A DNA stretch of 64,000 nt from Valencia hispanica (lineage: Eukaryota > Chordata > Actinopteri > Cyprinodontiformes > Valenciidae), in the NCBI GenBank assembly GCA_963556495.2, contig OY747716.1, positions 28,258,818-28,322,817 of the forward strand. The letters are read 5' to 3'. Below are positions 1 through 12,945 of this stretch, in pieces (the first letter of the stretch is position 1; each line of letters begins with the position of its first letter). The notes beneath the pieces were generated by a model, which was given only the letters and a program-made list of their open reading frames with translations, had not been told where the DNA came from and ran no database searches. The translations under genes were made by a program, and so were the position numbers.

Positions 1-422
1 GAATAGATTCTCTCCAGTGTTGCCACATGATCGTGCACAGCTCTACTAAGCAGAACCCCTTGACAGTACCTGTGCTTGGAGTCAGTACAAATCAATAGCG
101 CTTTTCACAGTAGCTAAAAATAGGCTGTGACGTAACATCGCAATGCATTCTGGGAGCTAGCCCCAGACAAACAAGTGCGCATTTTGCAAGGGTGCCTATG
201 GGTCTGATTCGCTCCAATCCTCACAAAGTTGTAATTTTGTCTACTAAAGATATTTAAACGGGAAGGAATTAAGTACTGCTGTTGGGGGTTGTGGAAATCG
301 GACTCTAGACCCAGATCGGATGTCTGACAAAAATTATGAGAAAAGAAAATTCAGTAATAAATGTATAAAACACTTTAGTTCATACCATTTACCACCATCC
401 ACTCCAGGATAAACCTCTATTT
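1..422. other. no gene seen at left edge
   Basis: Moderate GC for about 300 bp, then AT-rich. It may belong to the same transposon remnant as the SAP-like frame, but no coding or terminal-repeat feature can be defined. Confidence 0.4.
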
Positions 423-611
423 TTATTGGAATACATCTCCACACCTTTTCAATAGTCTCTCATAGTGACATTCGAGCCAGCGCTTCAGTTCTGGCAATCC
501 ATAATAAGGGCCGCCATCAAGGAAAGCATCTGGTATGTCTTTCTCTATCAAAACAACCTCCTCTATGTTATATTTGCTCATTTGTGAGATGCATTTAAAT
601 TTCACATACAA
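423..611 (-). pseudogene. SAP-motif exon remnant of a DNA transposon (tentative)
   Basis: A 62-codon minus-strand frame reads IEKDIPDAFLDGG followed by LPELKRWLECHYERLLKRCG. The pattern 'D-I-P-x-A-x-L-x-G ... P-E-L-K-R-W-L-x-C' is the short SAP-type DNA-binding motif repeatedly found at the start of YqaJ/SAP-domain transposon proteins in fish genomes. The end LLKR is followed by GTGTGG, a possible donor. No other part of such a protein is visible up to the left edge. It could also be a chance resemblance. Confidence 0.35.
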
Positions 612-754
612 TTTCTGAATTCACATCGAAGTCCAAGCACTCTGTGTGTGTTTTTTCTAATTGGTTTAATGCAGCTTGTTTGTCTAGCATTAGCACCCAG
701 CAGCATTTGTGTGGCTAAATTTTGGTGTCAACTGTAAAGTAGGCTGTTGTTTGT

Positions 755-960
755 GAAAGGTGCATCTCAATATATTAGATAATCAAATATACATTATATA
801 GATTTATTACAGATGGCATGCTAAACTTTAAGCATTTTTTTTTCTGTTCATTTTGATGATTGTGGCTTACAGCTAATGCAACCCCCAAATTAAGTTCCTC
901 AAAAGATTAGAATATGGGATCAGAATAATAGGGAATTTTTTATACAGAAATGCTGACTAG
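755..960. mobile_element. decayed terminal repeat of a Tc1/mariner-type element
   Basis: The run around 'ggtgcatctcaatatattag' and 'gattgtggcttacagctaat' matches the remembered end of a common vertebrate Tc1/mariner family that begins with a 'gcatctcaataaattagaat' type terminus. The internal part is missing. Confidence 0.5.
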
Positions 961-3944
961 ACTATCCCTACTTACATCAATGCAGAATTAAAAATCATAT
1001 AATATGTGACAAATTTTACTACACCATATGCATGGTAATTTTTTGGTTATTTATTTTTTTCCCTGGCAAGGAGGTTATCTTGTAGAATCTTCGGAGACGG
1101 TGTATTTATTTATTCATTACATCCAGTGGTGGTTTTTGCATGGATGAAGCCACTCCTCCTGTTGGCCCCAACCTATACTATCGCAAAGCTTGTGAAAACA
1201 TAATTTCCTGGTTAGATGTAGCTAAAGGTAGCCCTCAGAGTGTCACTTCATCTGAGCAAGGTCAGCAGCATGGCATTGGTATTCTGGAGAATAAAGAATA
1301 ACTAGAGCTACAACCAATGATTCCCTTCTGAAATTGAAAAGAAAAACAGCAACAGAGACAAGGAACAGCAGCTGAGATAACAAGTATCTACTATGCATCT
1401 TTCCAGGGTTAGAGAATGTGTGAAACGCAAACTAAAATACATTTATATATACAGTTTACCTTGTGCTAGAACAAAGAACACAACTGCATTACAGCATTGG
1501 TGTCATGTTCCCTTTTGCCACAGAGAAACAGCATTTTGGTCCTGTAATTGGTCAAGTTGTATCTAGTCTCCCCCTTTCTGCAAACATTTACAGCATAGAG
1601 AGGCAACCTAATCTTGCACTATTGCTTTCTAAAGTAATCATTAGTTTCCTATAACATGAGTCTTGTTTATTATAGACGCATTTGGCTAAAATTTTCTACA
1701 TGAAGCCAGAGTTTAATCCTATGGGCTATGTAATTTGATCTTCTTAGCAGAACAATGTTCCAATCATGTGTTTCAACAGGCAAAGGGGATTGTCGTAGAC
1801 TCTCACTTTGCACCAGGGCCTGTTCAGAAGGCCAACAGGTGACGTTAGTGGGGGAGAAATGCAGTCCATATCTGGTGCAGATCTGATGCTGGAGAAGATA
1901 TCCGCATGCCTAAGGAAGTTTCACTGGGTCCCAGTAATTGACAATCTGTCAGCTGGCCAAGAAACAAACTGCGTCCTTGGAAGCTCTCAAGGACTCCCTC
2001 CAGGAACAGTGACAGTCATGATCCTTTTACTGATAACTGCCTGCTGCCCTGTAGTTTAAACAAAGAAATATACACAAAGTGGAAGCAAGTTGAAAAGGAG
2101 AAGGGAGCAAACAGGGAAAGTTCGGAAGGCCATGAAAATAGGAGGCAGACTGAAGAGCAGAAGTAGACCATTTAACCATAGACAAAAGAAGAATAGAGAA
2201 TCAAACTGAGGGTCAAAATAACACTCTACCAAAGAGTTCTTGATAAAATAATAATTAATTCTTTAACTCCTGGTAGCAAAATAAATAAATAAGGAAATTC
2301 TCTACCTTAAACGTTTAACCATTATTAGATGCTTTAGACAAATATCTGTATAAATATTATTATGGTTGCAAGTTACATTAATAGGTTAAATATTGATAAC
2401 TGTTGATTAACATAAATGTCAAATTCTAATTAAAATATGCGTCTTTCAGTACATTCAAGTGTAAATGAAGTTACAAATGTGTTGTACAAAATGAGCTTTA
2501 ACTCATGGTCTGCAGAATCATCTTTTGAATTAAACAGGCACTTGTTCCCTTCAGTACTCAACCAGAGGTCACAATACAAGTTTTGCATTCGATAAAGCAG
2601 TTTTTTTGTGGGAAGCACAAACTATGCTAAGACAAAAGAGGTCTCAGAAATAACCTGGCATTAAATGCTTGGTATTATTGAAAACCTTAAAAACCTTCAC
2701 AATTAGACAGAAAATCGTAAAAAATATGGATTTTAAGAAAAGCACTTCCCACGCTTAAGCTTGTTTTTAACCAAATTAAATCTGATAAACAAATTTTTTA
2801 GTATATTGGACATTTGCTATACATTGGCTCCAAATAACCGAAACAGATTCAAACATGTACAACTCTTCTATGATTTAGTTAAATGTCCAAATTGGAGCCT
2901 GAGCACAGTTTTTTTTTTTTTGCCATCAACAACCTTGTGATATACTGTACATCTTGGTGGATGTATGACCAATTTTATCAGTAGCAGAAAACTTAATTTT
3001 AAATTATTAGTTTCCTGCTAAACACCCAGGTTTTAAGCATAATGCACAAATTCTCAAAAGAAGTAAATTCAGCAAAGTTCTCCCCAGCCCTCTGTAATAA
3101 ATAAAAGGTGCATTTGCAATGTTTCATGTTTGTAAGGTTCCATTTTTAACCTCAAGCAACAATGAAACCTTTGGTATTACATTTTTTCCACTATTTGTCC
3201 TTGAGTAAGAATGTAAAAAAAATAAAAAGAAACATTAATGCACCAAGAGCTCATCTCTGGAGGGCAACTTGTCACCTGCATGACGGACCACCGTCTGCCA
3301 TTTGTTCTTTCTCCATCTTAATAAAATTTGGGAATACAAAGTCCTCCCACATGTTCCAGTGACGTCTGTGTTTCTGTATAATGTGCCACATGAACTGAAA
3401 ATTGAAAAAAGGGGGCCAAGAGATAAAACAATTAACAGAAAGAGATGTATAAAGGTGCCACTTGACAACAACCAGACCATGGACAAACAAACGAGCACTC
3501 AAGAGCAGAAGAGCTTACGCGGAGAACAAGAGCAGTGGAGGGACAATGTCGCCTGAACCTGGCTGGTAGCGCCAATTAATACTAACTGAAGACATGCTGA
3601 TATTGACCATCAGCTAGCATTCTAAAATGTAGATAATAGGAAACAAGTCAGATAGCTTAGCAAAATATACAATAAGAAATTTATATCTTAAAATATATTT
3701 TTTCTCTCCTTAGAAACTGTTCACTTTCACTTTCAGACTGGACAAGTTCAGTAAAGATTTTAACTACTTTCTGACAGTTCATTTGAAGCAAGCTGGTGTA
3801 CAGCATTAGAATAAAAATATCTCATAGAAGTCCTCACATATTCCATGGAAATAAAGACATTTACAGTTCAAATAATATGGAAAATTGTGCAATTACCAGG
3901 TAGGCTTTTAACTACTCTGCACTTTGAAAGAAGTTTATAATGTT
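961..3944. other. AT-rich stretch without recognised gene
   Basis: Only short unsupported frames (longest about 87 codons) with no recognisable domains or splice-bounded exons. Presumed c8orf34 intron or intergenic DNA. Confidence 0.5.
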
Positions 3945-4790
3945 GTGCTCCTGCCTGATGAAGTGAGCGTGAACACCATGGCAAGGTCAAAACAGCTGTC
4001 TGAGGTCTTCAGAAAGAAGATTGTAGGAGCTTATAAGTTTGAATAAGTGATTAAACAAAGTCTTAAGAGAATTTCAAATCAGCCATTCTGATATATGGAA
4101 AATTGTCTACAAGCGTAGGATTAACAGAACAACTGCCAATCTTTCCAAGTTTGGTTGACCAGGCAAGTTCACATGGAAAATCAAAGCCAAGACCCTAAAA
4201 GGTGCATTCAAAAACCCTAAAATGTCATCTACTGGCGACAACAGGCTATTGCTGACATGAAAGTGCTTGCTTGTAAATGTATCAGAAAGAAGGAAAACTT
4301 TATTCTAAGAAAAACACAAAGGACAATCTGAAGTTTGTCACAGATGATAAAGACAAACAGGTCTTCTAGAATAATATCATTGGACAGATGAGTCTAATAT
4401 GTACTAATTTCCACCCCAGAATGAGAAAGAGAAGATGTTTGGCCTAAACCAATTGCCAGGAAAAGAACCCCACCCCAACTGTAAAGAATGGAGGTGGAAG
4501 TGTCATGGTTTACCGTTGCTTCACAGCAGCAGGACCTGCCCAGTTCAACATCATAGAATGCACCATGAATTCCACCCTACATTAGAGGGTGTTTGAGGAA
4601 AATGTGAGAAAATCTATTAAACTTTTTTTTTAAGAGAAACAAAAATTACCTCAAGCAGAACTGGACCCTGCAACATCACAGTGCCATAAAACATACCAGT
4701 AAATCCACCAAGGACTGGATTGGTGGCTATAAAAGCATCTCACTGATGTTATTTAGGCTAAATGGAGTCAGACTACCAATTGCCGGAGCT
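3945..4790 (+). mobile_element. decayed Tc1-like transposon
   Basis: Recognisable transposase-coding landmarks occur in order on the plus strand: an ATG followed by 'aaggtcaaaacagctgtctg', a helix-turn-helix region, then 'ggaggtggaagtgtcatggt', then the region with 'aactggaccctgcaacatca'. The reading frame is destroyed by many stops and indels. No clear terminal repeats are visible, so the copy is old. Confidence 0.65.
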
Positions 4791-7700
4791 ACAATACACA
4801 TTTTTGTTGTTACTGTTTGCTTAATTACTAAAACAACGGTAAAATGATGTAATTTTTGGTGTTAACCTCTATTAAAAATCACTGTATCTTTCAGAGATTA
4901 TAAAAAAGATTAGACCTTGATAGGTAAAACATTTTTTTTTTAAAGAACTAAATATTTCATGGCATCTCCGAATTTGTTCACATGTCTAGAACGCAGGATG
5001 TTAGAAACAGATTTGCTCTCAGAATCTATACTGAAGTTTTTCTATGATGGAGAGGGTTAGTCCTCGAAATCTGAAAGCGCACAGCATTTGGACAACCCAT
5101 TTGTGGTTTAAATTTGTGCAAGAGTTTAAGAGTCCAATTAAAATAACATTCGAAGACAATTCAGTTTAAATTAAATAATAAAAAGGGATATTTTTCATGG
5201 AATAAATAAAGTGTAACCTTCCTCTTTTTGAGCATGGATATTGTATGTATAATTGCCAGAAAGTTATTTTCTAGGGATTACTGTAATAATTAGAGCCACG
5301 TTCTGTCATATTTACAAGTGGAGGGAATTAAAAAATGGCTACTTTGCAAGCACAGCAATATTTTATACGTTTTCTTGCCTCACTCTTGAATACCTCTCAC
5401 TAGAAGAGCAACAGGAAATCCCAAGATTATTCCTAAGAGTTTTGTGCGATTAAAACCAAATACCTTAAACTGAACTCTAAGGTGGAGGTCTTTTGTTTAA
5501 TTTATTTGGCCTGCTTGTCCTTCTCTTTGCTGACACACAGTAAAGTGCCCATTCCCTAAAAGTCCTGACTTTTTCCATGACCACCCTATAAAAGAAGCAT
5601 TGCTGCACACAGCATTTTTTTTCCTGAGCGCTCTGCTTTTTTGTGTGGCTGCTTACAGAAGGAAAAAACAGAAAAACACCAAAAAAAATGCTGAGCTTTT
5701 CAAAAAGCACTGCCACCGCCACTTTTCAGGCAACCAATCGTAAGTGCAGAACTTCATCATCCTGGTGACAGCTAAATATGATTGGTGGAGAAGCTTGTGC
5801 TGTCTGCATCTCCATATACTAAGATGTAAAATATATCTGGCATGAATTGTCAGGGGGGGGAAAAAGAGGGAGAAAGAATCAGTCAAAGTGCATAAGCCAG
5901 ACAGTAGATGCTGCGTTTGTGCTTTTCATCTCCAAAAGCATTGCAGGCGTTTGTTTGTTTTAGTTTGTAATGATAAGAGGCTTGATGGCTTAACAGGCTC
6001 CCCTGACAGCACTTTTATGACCCAGAAAAAGTGAAAATTGTTCCAACCACATTACATGTATTATTCTTCACATTACTAGTCACTATCCTCTCTCTCTTAC
6101 ATGTTTTATGTATATATGTTTAATAGACAGATATGACTCTGTGGGATTGATGCACTACAGTCCTTGGTAAACCCAACTATGGCCAGCTTTCTTTTCAGTT
6201 ACCTTTTTGCTACAGTATTTCTCTAAATCAGAGGTTCCACCATAATCCTCCCTTAAAAATGATCAAGCACGCTTTTTTGAGACATTCAGTTTCCTCAAGG
6301 GCATTCAGAGATTTTTTTCAATGTTTACCTCTTTAATTGATCTCCATGTGTGGAAACTTCTAACTAGTAATAAATATGAAGTGACATAGAAGACAAATTC
6401 TTATAGATATATGCTTCAAAATGGCAAAGACAAGAGAACATCCCATTCAAGGCAGATATGTTTTGATCTACAAAAGTCAGGAATTAACTACAAGAAAATT
6501 GTTTCTCTCTGAAACTTGCCCATAATTCTCGTTAGAAGTAGAATTAAAAACAGGCACTCTAGATGTGTTTCTCATCCCCATTAGCCGAATTCATCATAGG
6601 ACTGTTTTTGAAGAGACTCACCCAGGACAGAAAGTAAACACTTTGTTTAGATTGTTTGTCTTATTATTTGTTTGCTCATCCTTTTTTATCCCAAACATGT
6701 ACACATTCCTGCATATATTTGTATAAACTGCAGTTACATAGTATATACATTGACATATACAAAGATATTAGTCACAGGGTGAATAAATGCAGGGAAACCA
6801 ACAAGGCTTTGTGTATAACATGATATTCTCTCCTACTCAAGCAGCTTGACTATCAGTTACTCTCAGCAGTCAGCCATCAGGATCCTTGGGCTGTAATTGG
6901 ACATGATAACTTGATTAGCATGCACCAAAGCTGCTGTACTCTACTTAGATTTCTTTCTGCTTTTCACACACACTCACAAACAAAAACAGTCTTGTTCCTT
7001 TCTCTGGTACGTTCTACGCTTCGAATCTCCCACAGATCAACCTTCACTCATCATTTGACTCCCTGATCCGACGAGGTACGACATTTTTCCCTTCTCACTC
7101 TTTCCAGCAGCCCCACAGGATTAACCTAGCCTTGGGCTGTTTTCGACTGCACGCCTGTCTGGTAGTAATTACTCTGACTGCGCCTGAAGGGGGAGCTGTG
7201 TTAACCCGTGCATGACCACACTTCTGTCATATCACACTTGAGACCATCCCAAAGAAGGAACAAAAGGTAATTAATATCTATATAGTGTTTGCTGAATTGT
7301 AGGTCTTTTTCTGACGTTTTCTTGAAGCTTGCAGATACAGCAAATGTGAAAAACTAGTTTCATGCTACAGTACATCGCATCACAGAAGTTTATTATAAAC
7401 TTTATATGCCTTTTAGAGGCCTTCATTTTTCAATAAAGTTTTTTTTAATCAACCACCCCTACCCCATAGTACCTTGACCAAAGGGAACTGGAAAGTAACA
7501 ATGTATCATTGTCAAAGCTTGTTCATGTCCTGGTATATCTCCAAAAAAGTAAAATTACACATCATTTACAACACTGTTCCAAGTAGCTGATACAGATCTA
7601 CAAACGGTTAAATCTGTAAACAAAATACACATTTCTGTAAAATAATGAAATTAAATAAACTATTTTCTGTAGTTTTTTTTTAAAGGTCTCATTCACTGAG

Positions 7701-8094
7701 AAACGTTTAAAACTCACTCTCGCTGAAATACAATCCATCACTCTGTGTAGGACATGTATGCTGCATGTGATACTGTTTTCCCACCCCCGATGCCTCCATT
7801 AGCCACAGACAGGAAATAGATGGCAGAAACGAGTCAGAAAAAGCAATGTTAGAGCATCTCGGCTGATGGAAGCTAACCGTGAGCAACTCCACAACATGGA
7901 AGAACACAGTCTGGCTTGTGTTATTTGTGGATATCAGCATTGCATTATATACCGAAGAAAGAGGAGCTGAGGAAGAAACTGTTGGAATTTGTCTTCGAAC
8001 CCCACCAGTGAAGTAAGTTAAGTTAGTTATTTGTTCAGAGGCAGCAATAAATAATATATATGGGGCATTTTTTAAACACACAAAATATTCAAGG
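4791..8094. other. no supported feature
   Basis: AT-rich with scattered homopolymers. The segment 6840-7260 is less AT-rich and free of obvious repeats, so it could hold conserved non-coding sequence, but nothing can be assigned. The long minus frame at 7707-8111 has no recognisable domain. Confidence 0.4.
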
Positions 8095-10806
8095 CTGACT
8101 CCTTGGTTCAACGCAGAGTTGCGTACTTTAAAGCAGAATACTAGAAATTTGGAGAGAAAATGGCGCTCTACACACCTAGAGGATTCCTATTTAACCTGGA
8201 ATAACAGTCTATTGCTGTATAAAAAGACCCTTCGACAAGCTAGAACAGCATATTTTTCATCATTAATAGAGGTGATTAAAAACAATCCTAGGTTTCTTTT
8301 TAGTACAGTTGCCAAACTTACACAGTCATAGCTCTGTTGAGCCAACTATTCCCCCAGCTCTTAGCAGTGATGATTTTATGGGATTCTTCATAAATAAAAT
8401 TAATTCTATTAAAAATAAAATCATTGGCATCCTCCCAAACATGATTACTTCTTCCTCAGTAAATGAGGCAGTATCGTAAAGAACTGTAGAACCTCAGTTG
8501 TGCTTAGGCTGTTTTGATTCAGTCGAGCTTTCGGAATTATCAAAAATACTAGCCTCATCTAAACCTTCAACTTGTATGTTGGACCCAATTCCAACCAAAT
8601 TATTTAAAGAAGTGTTCCATTTGGTTCCTGGCCCCATTTTGGATATGATGAATCTATCCTTAGTAAACGGATACGTACCACAGGAATTTAAAATAGCTGT
8701 AATTAAACCTTTACTCAAGAAACCTTCCCTTGATCAAGATGACTTAGTGAATTACAGACCTATATCTAACCTTCCTTTCTAATCCAAAGTCCTTGAGAAA
8801 ATTGTTGCTAATCAAGTCTGTGAACATCTAAACAGTAACGAGCTGTTTGAAGAGTTTCAGTCAGGTTTTAGAGCTCATCATAGCACTGAAACAGCACTGG
8901 TGAAGGTTACTAATGATATTCTCATGGCCTCAGATAATGGACTTGTGTCTGTTCTGGTTTTGTTAGATCTCAGTGCTGCTTTTGACACAGTCGATCATAA
9001 TATTCTCCTAGAAAGGCTTGAACATGTTGCAGGGATCAAAGGAACAGCACTAGGCTGGTTTAAATCATATTTGTCTGATAGATTCCAGTTTGTTCATCTA
9101 AATGATAAATCTTCTTCACTCTCAAGGGTTACTTGTGGAGTTCCACAGGGTTCTGTGCTTGGACCAATTCTGTTCACCATATATATGCTCCCAATTGGTA
9201 GAATCATTAGAGAGCATGGGATAAATTTCCACAGCTATGCAGATGATACACAACTATATTTATCCATAACTCCTGATGAACCCAGTCAGTTAGGTAGATT
9301 ACAGGCATGTCTGGAAGACATAAAAACATGGATGACCCTAAACTTTTTGCTTTTAAATTCTGACAAAACAGAAGTTGCTGTCTTTGGACCAGAAGTTCTT
9401 AAACAGAAATTGATTAGTCAATCACTTCATCTGGATGGCATTAAATTGGCCCCCAGTAATAACGTAAAGAACCTCTGCGTTATTTTTGACAGAGACTTGA
9501 CATTTAAATCCCATATTAAACAGGTTTCTAGGATTTCTTTGTTTCACCTCCGGAATATTGCTAAAATTAGAAACATCCTGTCCAGGAGTGATGCTGAGAA
9601 ACTAGTCCATGCATTTGTTACCTCAAGGCTGGACTACTGTAATTCTTTACTATCAGGTAGTCCACAAAATGCCATTAAAAGCCTTCAGTTGATCCAAAAT
9701 GCGGCAGCAAGAGTTCTGATGAATATTAAAAAGAGAGATCACATTTCTCCTGTTTTAGCTTCCCTTCATTGGCTCCCTGTTAAATCCAGAATATAATTTA
9801 AGATCCTTCTTCTTACATACAAAGCCCTTAATAATCAAGCTCCATCATACATCAGAGATCTAATTGTTCCTTATGTTCCTAAAAGAGCCCTTTGCTCTCA
9901 GACTGCAGGTTTACTTGTAGTTCCTAGGATTTCTAAAAGTAGAATGGGAGGCAGATCTTTTAGTTATCAGGCTCCTCTCCTGTGGAACCACCTCCCAGCT
10001 TTATTCCGTGAGGCACACACTCTGTTTACTTTTAAGGCCAGGCTTAAAACTTTCCTTTTTGATAAAGCTTATAGTTAGAGTGGCTAAGGTCATCCAGAGC
10101 TATCTCTGTAGTTATGCTGCTATAGGCTTGGAAAGGCTTAGACTGCTGGAGGACAGACTTACCAATTTTCTTCACTCTGCTACTTCCTTTTCTCCTACGA
10201 CTCTCCAGTTGTATTACAGTACATTCTGTTATTTCGACTGTTAACTTTGTTTTCTCTCAGTGTTTTTCTCTCCATAGAAGATATACCTGGTCTGGTATCC
10301 TGCTTGGCTGCAATGCCCTGTTGGACGGGGGGCATCGACTGGGATGATCCTCCCAGTAACTGAACATCCACTGTGTCCTGTTATTAACTTTTTACTTTCT
10401 GTAACATAGAAAGTTCTCTTATATCAGATCTTCTGTTCCTTCTGTGTTTCTGCTCTGTCTTCTCAAACCCCCAGACGGTCGTGGCAGATGGCCGCTCCTA
10501 CTGAGCCTGGTTCTGTTGAGGTTTCTTCCTGTTAAAGGGGAGTTTTTCCTCCCCACCGTCGCTACATGCTTGCTCAGTATGAGGGATTGCTGAAGGATTG
10601 CTGTGGTTGGAAAGTCTGCATCAACGGGGCCGAACCTCAGGCCAATGATTGACGCAATCTGCTGGGATTCCTTAAATAGGAAACTTTTTAACTGATTGGA
10701 ATGTTTGTATAAATGTATTGAAATGACTTCTTGTTAAGGGCCTTGAGATGACATCTGTTGTGAATTGGCGCTATATAAATAAACTGAATTGAATTGAATT
10801 GAATTG
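8095..10806 (+). mobile_element. L2/CR1-type LINE, family A copy 1 (5'-truncated)
   Basis: It begins inside the region between endonuclease and reverse transcriptase, so about the first half of the element is missing, as expected from incomplete reverse transcription. It ends with an L2-like tail, 'ggcgctatataaataaactg' followed by repeated GAATT units. Copy 2 at 20163-24945 is a close relative in the same orientation. It lies antisense to the c8orf34-like gene. Confidence 0.88.
8107..10078 (+). pseudogene. LINE A reverse transcriptase, copy 1 (broken ORF2)
   Basis: Reverse transcriptase fragments in order: linker (KNTRNLERKW-like, 8119-8331), a small deletion after LTQS, a stop at 8474 (TAA where copy 2 has GAA), finger region LDPIPTKLFKEV, a stop at 8780 (TAA where copy 2 has TTA), then a 298-codon stretch with [26 protein letters not shown] and the catalytic [16 protein letters not shown] at 9794 cuts the C-terminal part, and the frame then runs on to about 10078 with the RLKTFLFDKAYS ending. 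The catalytic YADD is intact but the protein cannot be made whole. Confidence 0.88.
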
Positions 10807-12509
10807 AACAATGACAGTCATTCCAAAACTCACAAACAACGGCATGACCTCAAATACATGTGCCAAACTCTTACCACAAGTATAATAAAATATATATTCA
10901 CCTGTGGGTTAAATGTGGCATATTTTAAACTGCATCTCATAATTTTATGGAGAGGTGCAAGAGAAATTATTCCATCCAAATTCAAAGTATACCTTCTTAA
11001 GCCACCACCTACTGCTGTCCTTGTTCCTTCAAAATGTCACCCTCACCAGAGTTTGATGCGCTTAGTTGGTCTAGAAAAAAATCCCATAGTCTGTGATCCC
11101 TCAGCAGTCGCATTTGTAAAGTGTGTGATCCCCTGTCTTTCAGTCGTGAAAGACAAAAACGGTCTTTGTGTGATCATCTAGTCCTTTCAAAATATATGAC
11201 GACTAGAAGTTGTGTAGAGTGTCCCCAGCTTACATAAATTCTTGAGACTTTAAAGAGCAAGTCTAAACCAAGCCTTACTGTATGTCTTTAGAGCAAAAAT
11301 CTAAGCCAACTGTTGAGGTTTTTATTCTGGAAACAGAAAAATGCAACAGTGTAGCATAGTGGGGGAAAAAAGATGCTGTTAATGTACTGCTGCCCTTTTA
11401 TATATTTACATTTTTTCACTGCAGGTTGGTTGAGAGGCAGTGTTTCCATGACCTTGATCTTTATTCTGGAAACCTAACCAGCTCCAGAGCAGGTTAGGCT
11501 CCAGCATAAGTTAGAGATAAGACATGAAACAGTTTCACAATGCTGAAAATCTTGAGCTGAATCTTAATTTACCTCAATAAATCCTTAATCCTGCCTCATT
11601 GTACAGGGGTCCTCATCTTGAGGATTTTTCCTCATTATATTTATGTATAAATCTGTATGTATAAATTCTGTTTTAGCTTATTTCTGCTCAAACAAACTTC
11701 ATTGATTAACTTTATTACTTAAAATGTTAACGTCTCCCTATAGAGTCTGAAATGCAGTTTGAGTGGTTTTGCCGTTTGTCGGCGCAGTGCACACTCTGAC
11801 ATCAGGGTAAACATGCCGCAGCAATTACTCTTGGAAAGACTGCTGGTTGTCCCAAGTGTTTTCTACTTAAAACCACAAAATTGTTGAACGATATACCCCC
11901 AGTTGTTTGGAAATAACCTTATAATTCTATCTAGCATGATAAGCAGCATCAGCTATTCTCTTTCAAAGTGCAAATGCACAATTTAATGCTCCAGATCAGC
12001 CAGTAAAATATTCTACCATTATGGAGCCTCTAACATTTGTTAATAATTAAGTAATGAATTTCATTTTAACAGCCTTCTACTTCATCTTTCGATATTTGAA
12101 GAAAATGAATGGTATATTAAGTGCTTTGCAGTTTCTTCATTTTGGCTCAGATTTGACAAAGCAAATCATGACAGGATATAACATCCTGTGCTGCCTTCAT
12201 ATGTTTTACCTATGGGGAGTATTTTGTTTGTTTGCATTAACAGTGAAAACTTGCATAACTGCGCTATGTACCACCTAAGGTAACACTGTTTTTTTCAGCG
12301 ACAATTTCAATTTTCATTTAAACATCATAGAGAGCATGAATTTACATGTTTCTTAATACAAAAAACCTTATGACCAAGGCAGAAAACATATCAGTAGTAC
12401 TATTCATAGTACAGAAGGAGGAAGAAAGTAAAATGAAAATCATGACACTTGGACTGCTTCTGTCTCTTTGAGGATGAAACTTAAGTTACAAAAAAAAAAC
12501 TCAGAAATA
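10807..12509. other. no supported feature
   Basis: AT-rich with short frames only (longest 125 codons at 10804-11181, no recognisable domain). Presumed intronic or intergenic. Confidence 0.45.
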
Positions 12510-12890
12510 CACCTCAAACATGTGGAAGAAAGTGCTCATATTAGGTCCAAAACATCATAATTGTGAAAAGAACATACCCACAATAAAGCATGGTGGTGAC
12601 AGCATCATGCTGTTTGGAAGCTTTTCAAAGTTGAGGGGAAGATGGATGAAACTGGATACAGGGTAATTCTGGAGCAGAAGTTCCTTCCCCAGCAGGACAA
12701 CAAGCCTAAACCTACAGCTAGAGTTACAGCTGAACAGTTTAGAGCAAAGCCTTTTAAGTTGTTAGAGTTTCCCATCCAGACCTAAATCCAAATGAGAATG
12801 TGTAGCAAAACTTTTTTAACTGGTTTTAAACCTTTTAAAGACTGGTTTTAACAGATTTTTAAACACCACTGACTTATTAATAACCAGGAC
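12510..12890 (+). mobile_element. left part of a Tc1-like relic split by LINE B
   Basis: The sequence around 'catgtggaagaaagtgctca', 'aagcatggtggtgacagcat' and 'catgctgtttggaagctttt' is the middle of a Tc1-like transposase gene on the plus strand, followed by the 'cagacctaaatccaaatgag' segment that encodes the last catalytic region. It stops where LINE B begins. The matching right end lies beyond the LINE at 17775-17925. Confidence 0.7.
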
Positions 12891-12945
12891 GTTTTTTACC
12901 GGATCGTAATAATCGGTGGGAAGAGCGGATTACTTCTCCCCCACC

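Noticed and set aside
5477..5886. Overlapping minus-strand frames of 77-81 codons
   Set aside because: Hydrophobic low-complexity translation of poly-A and AAAAACACC-type sequence, without start context or homologous domain.
7707..8111. 134-codon minus-strand frame just before LINE A copy 1
   Set aside because: No recognisable domain, signal or splice structure, and the frame runs slightly into the LINE.
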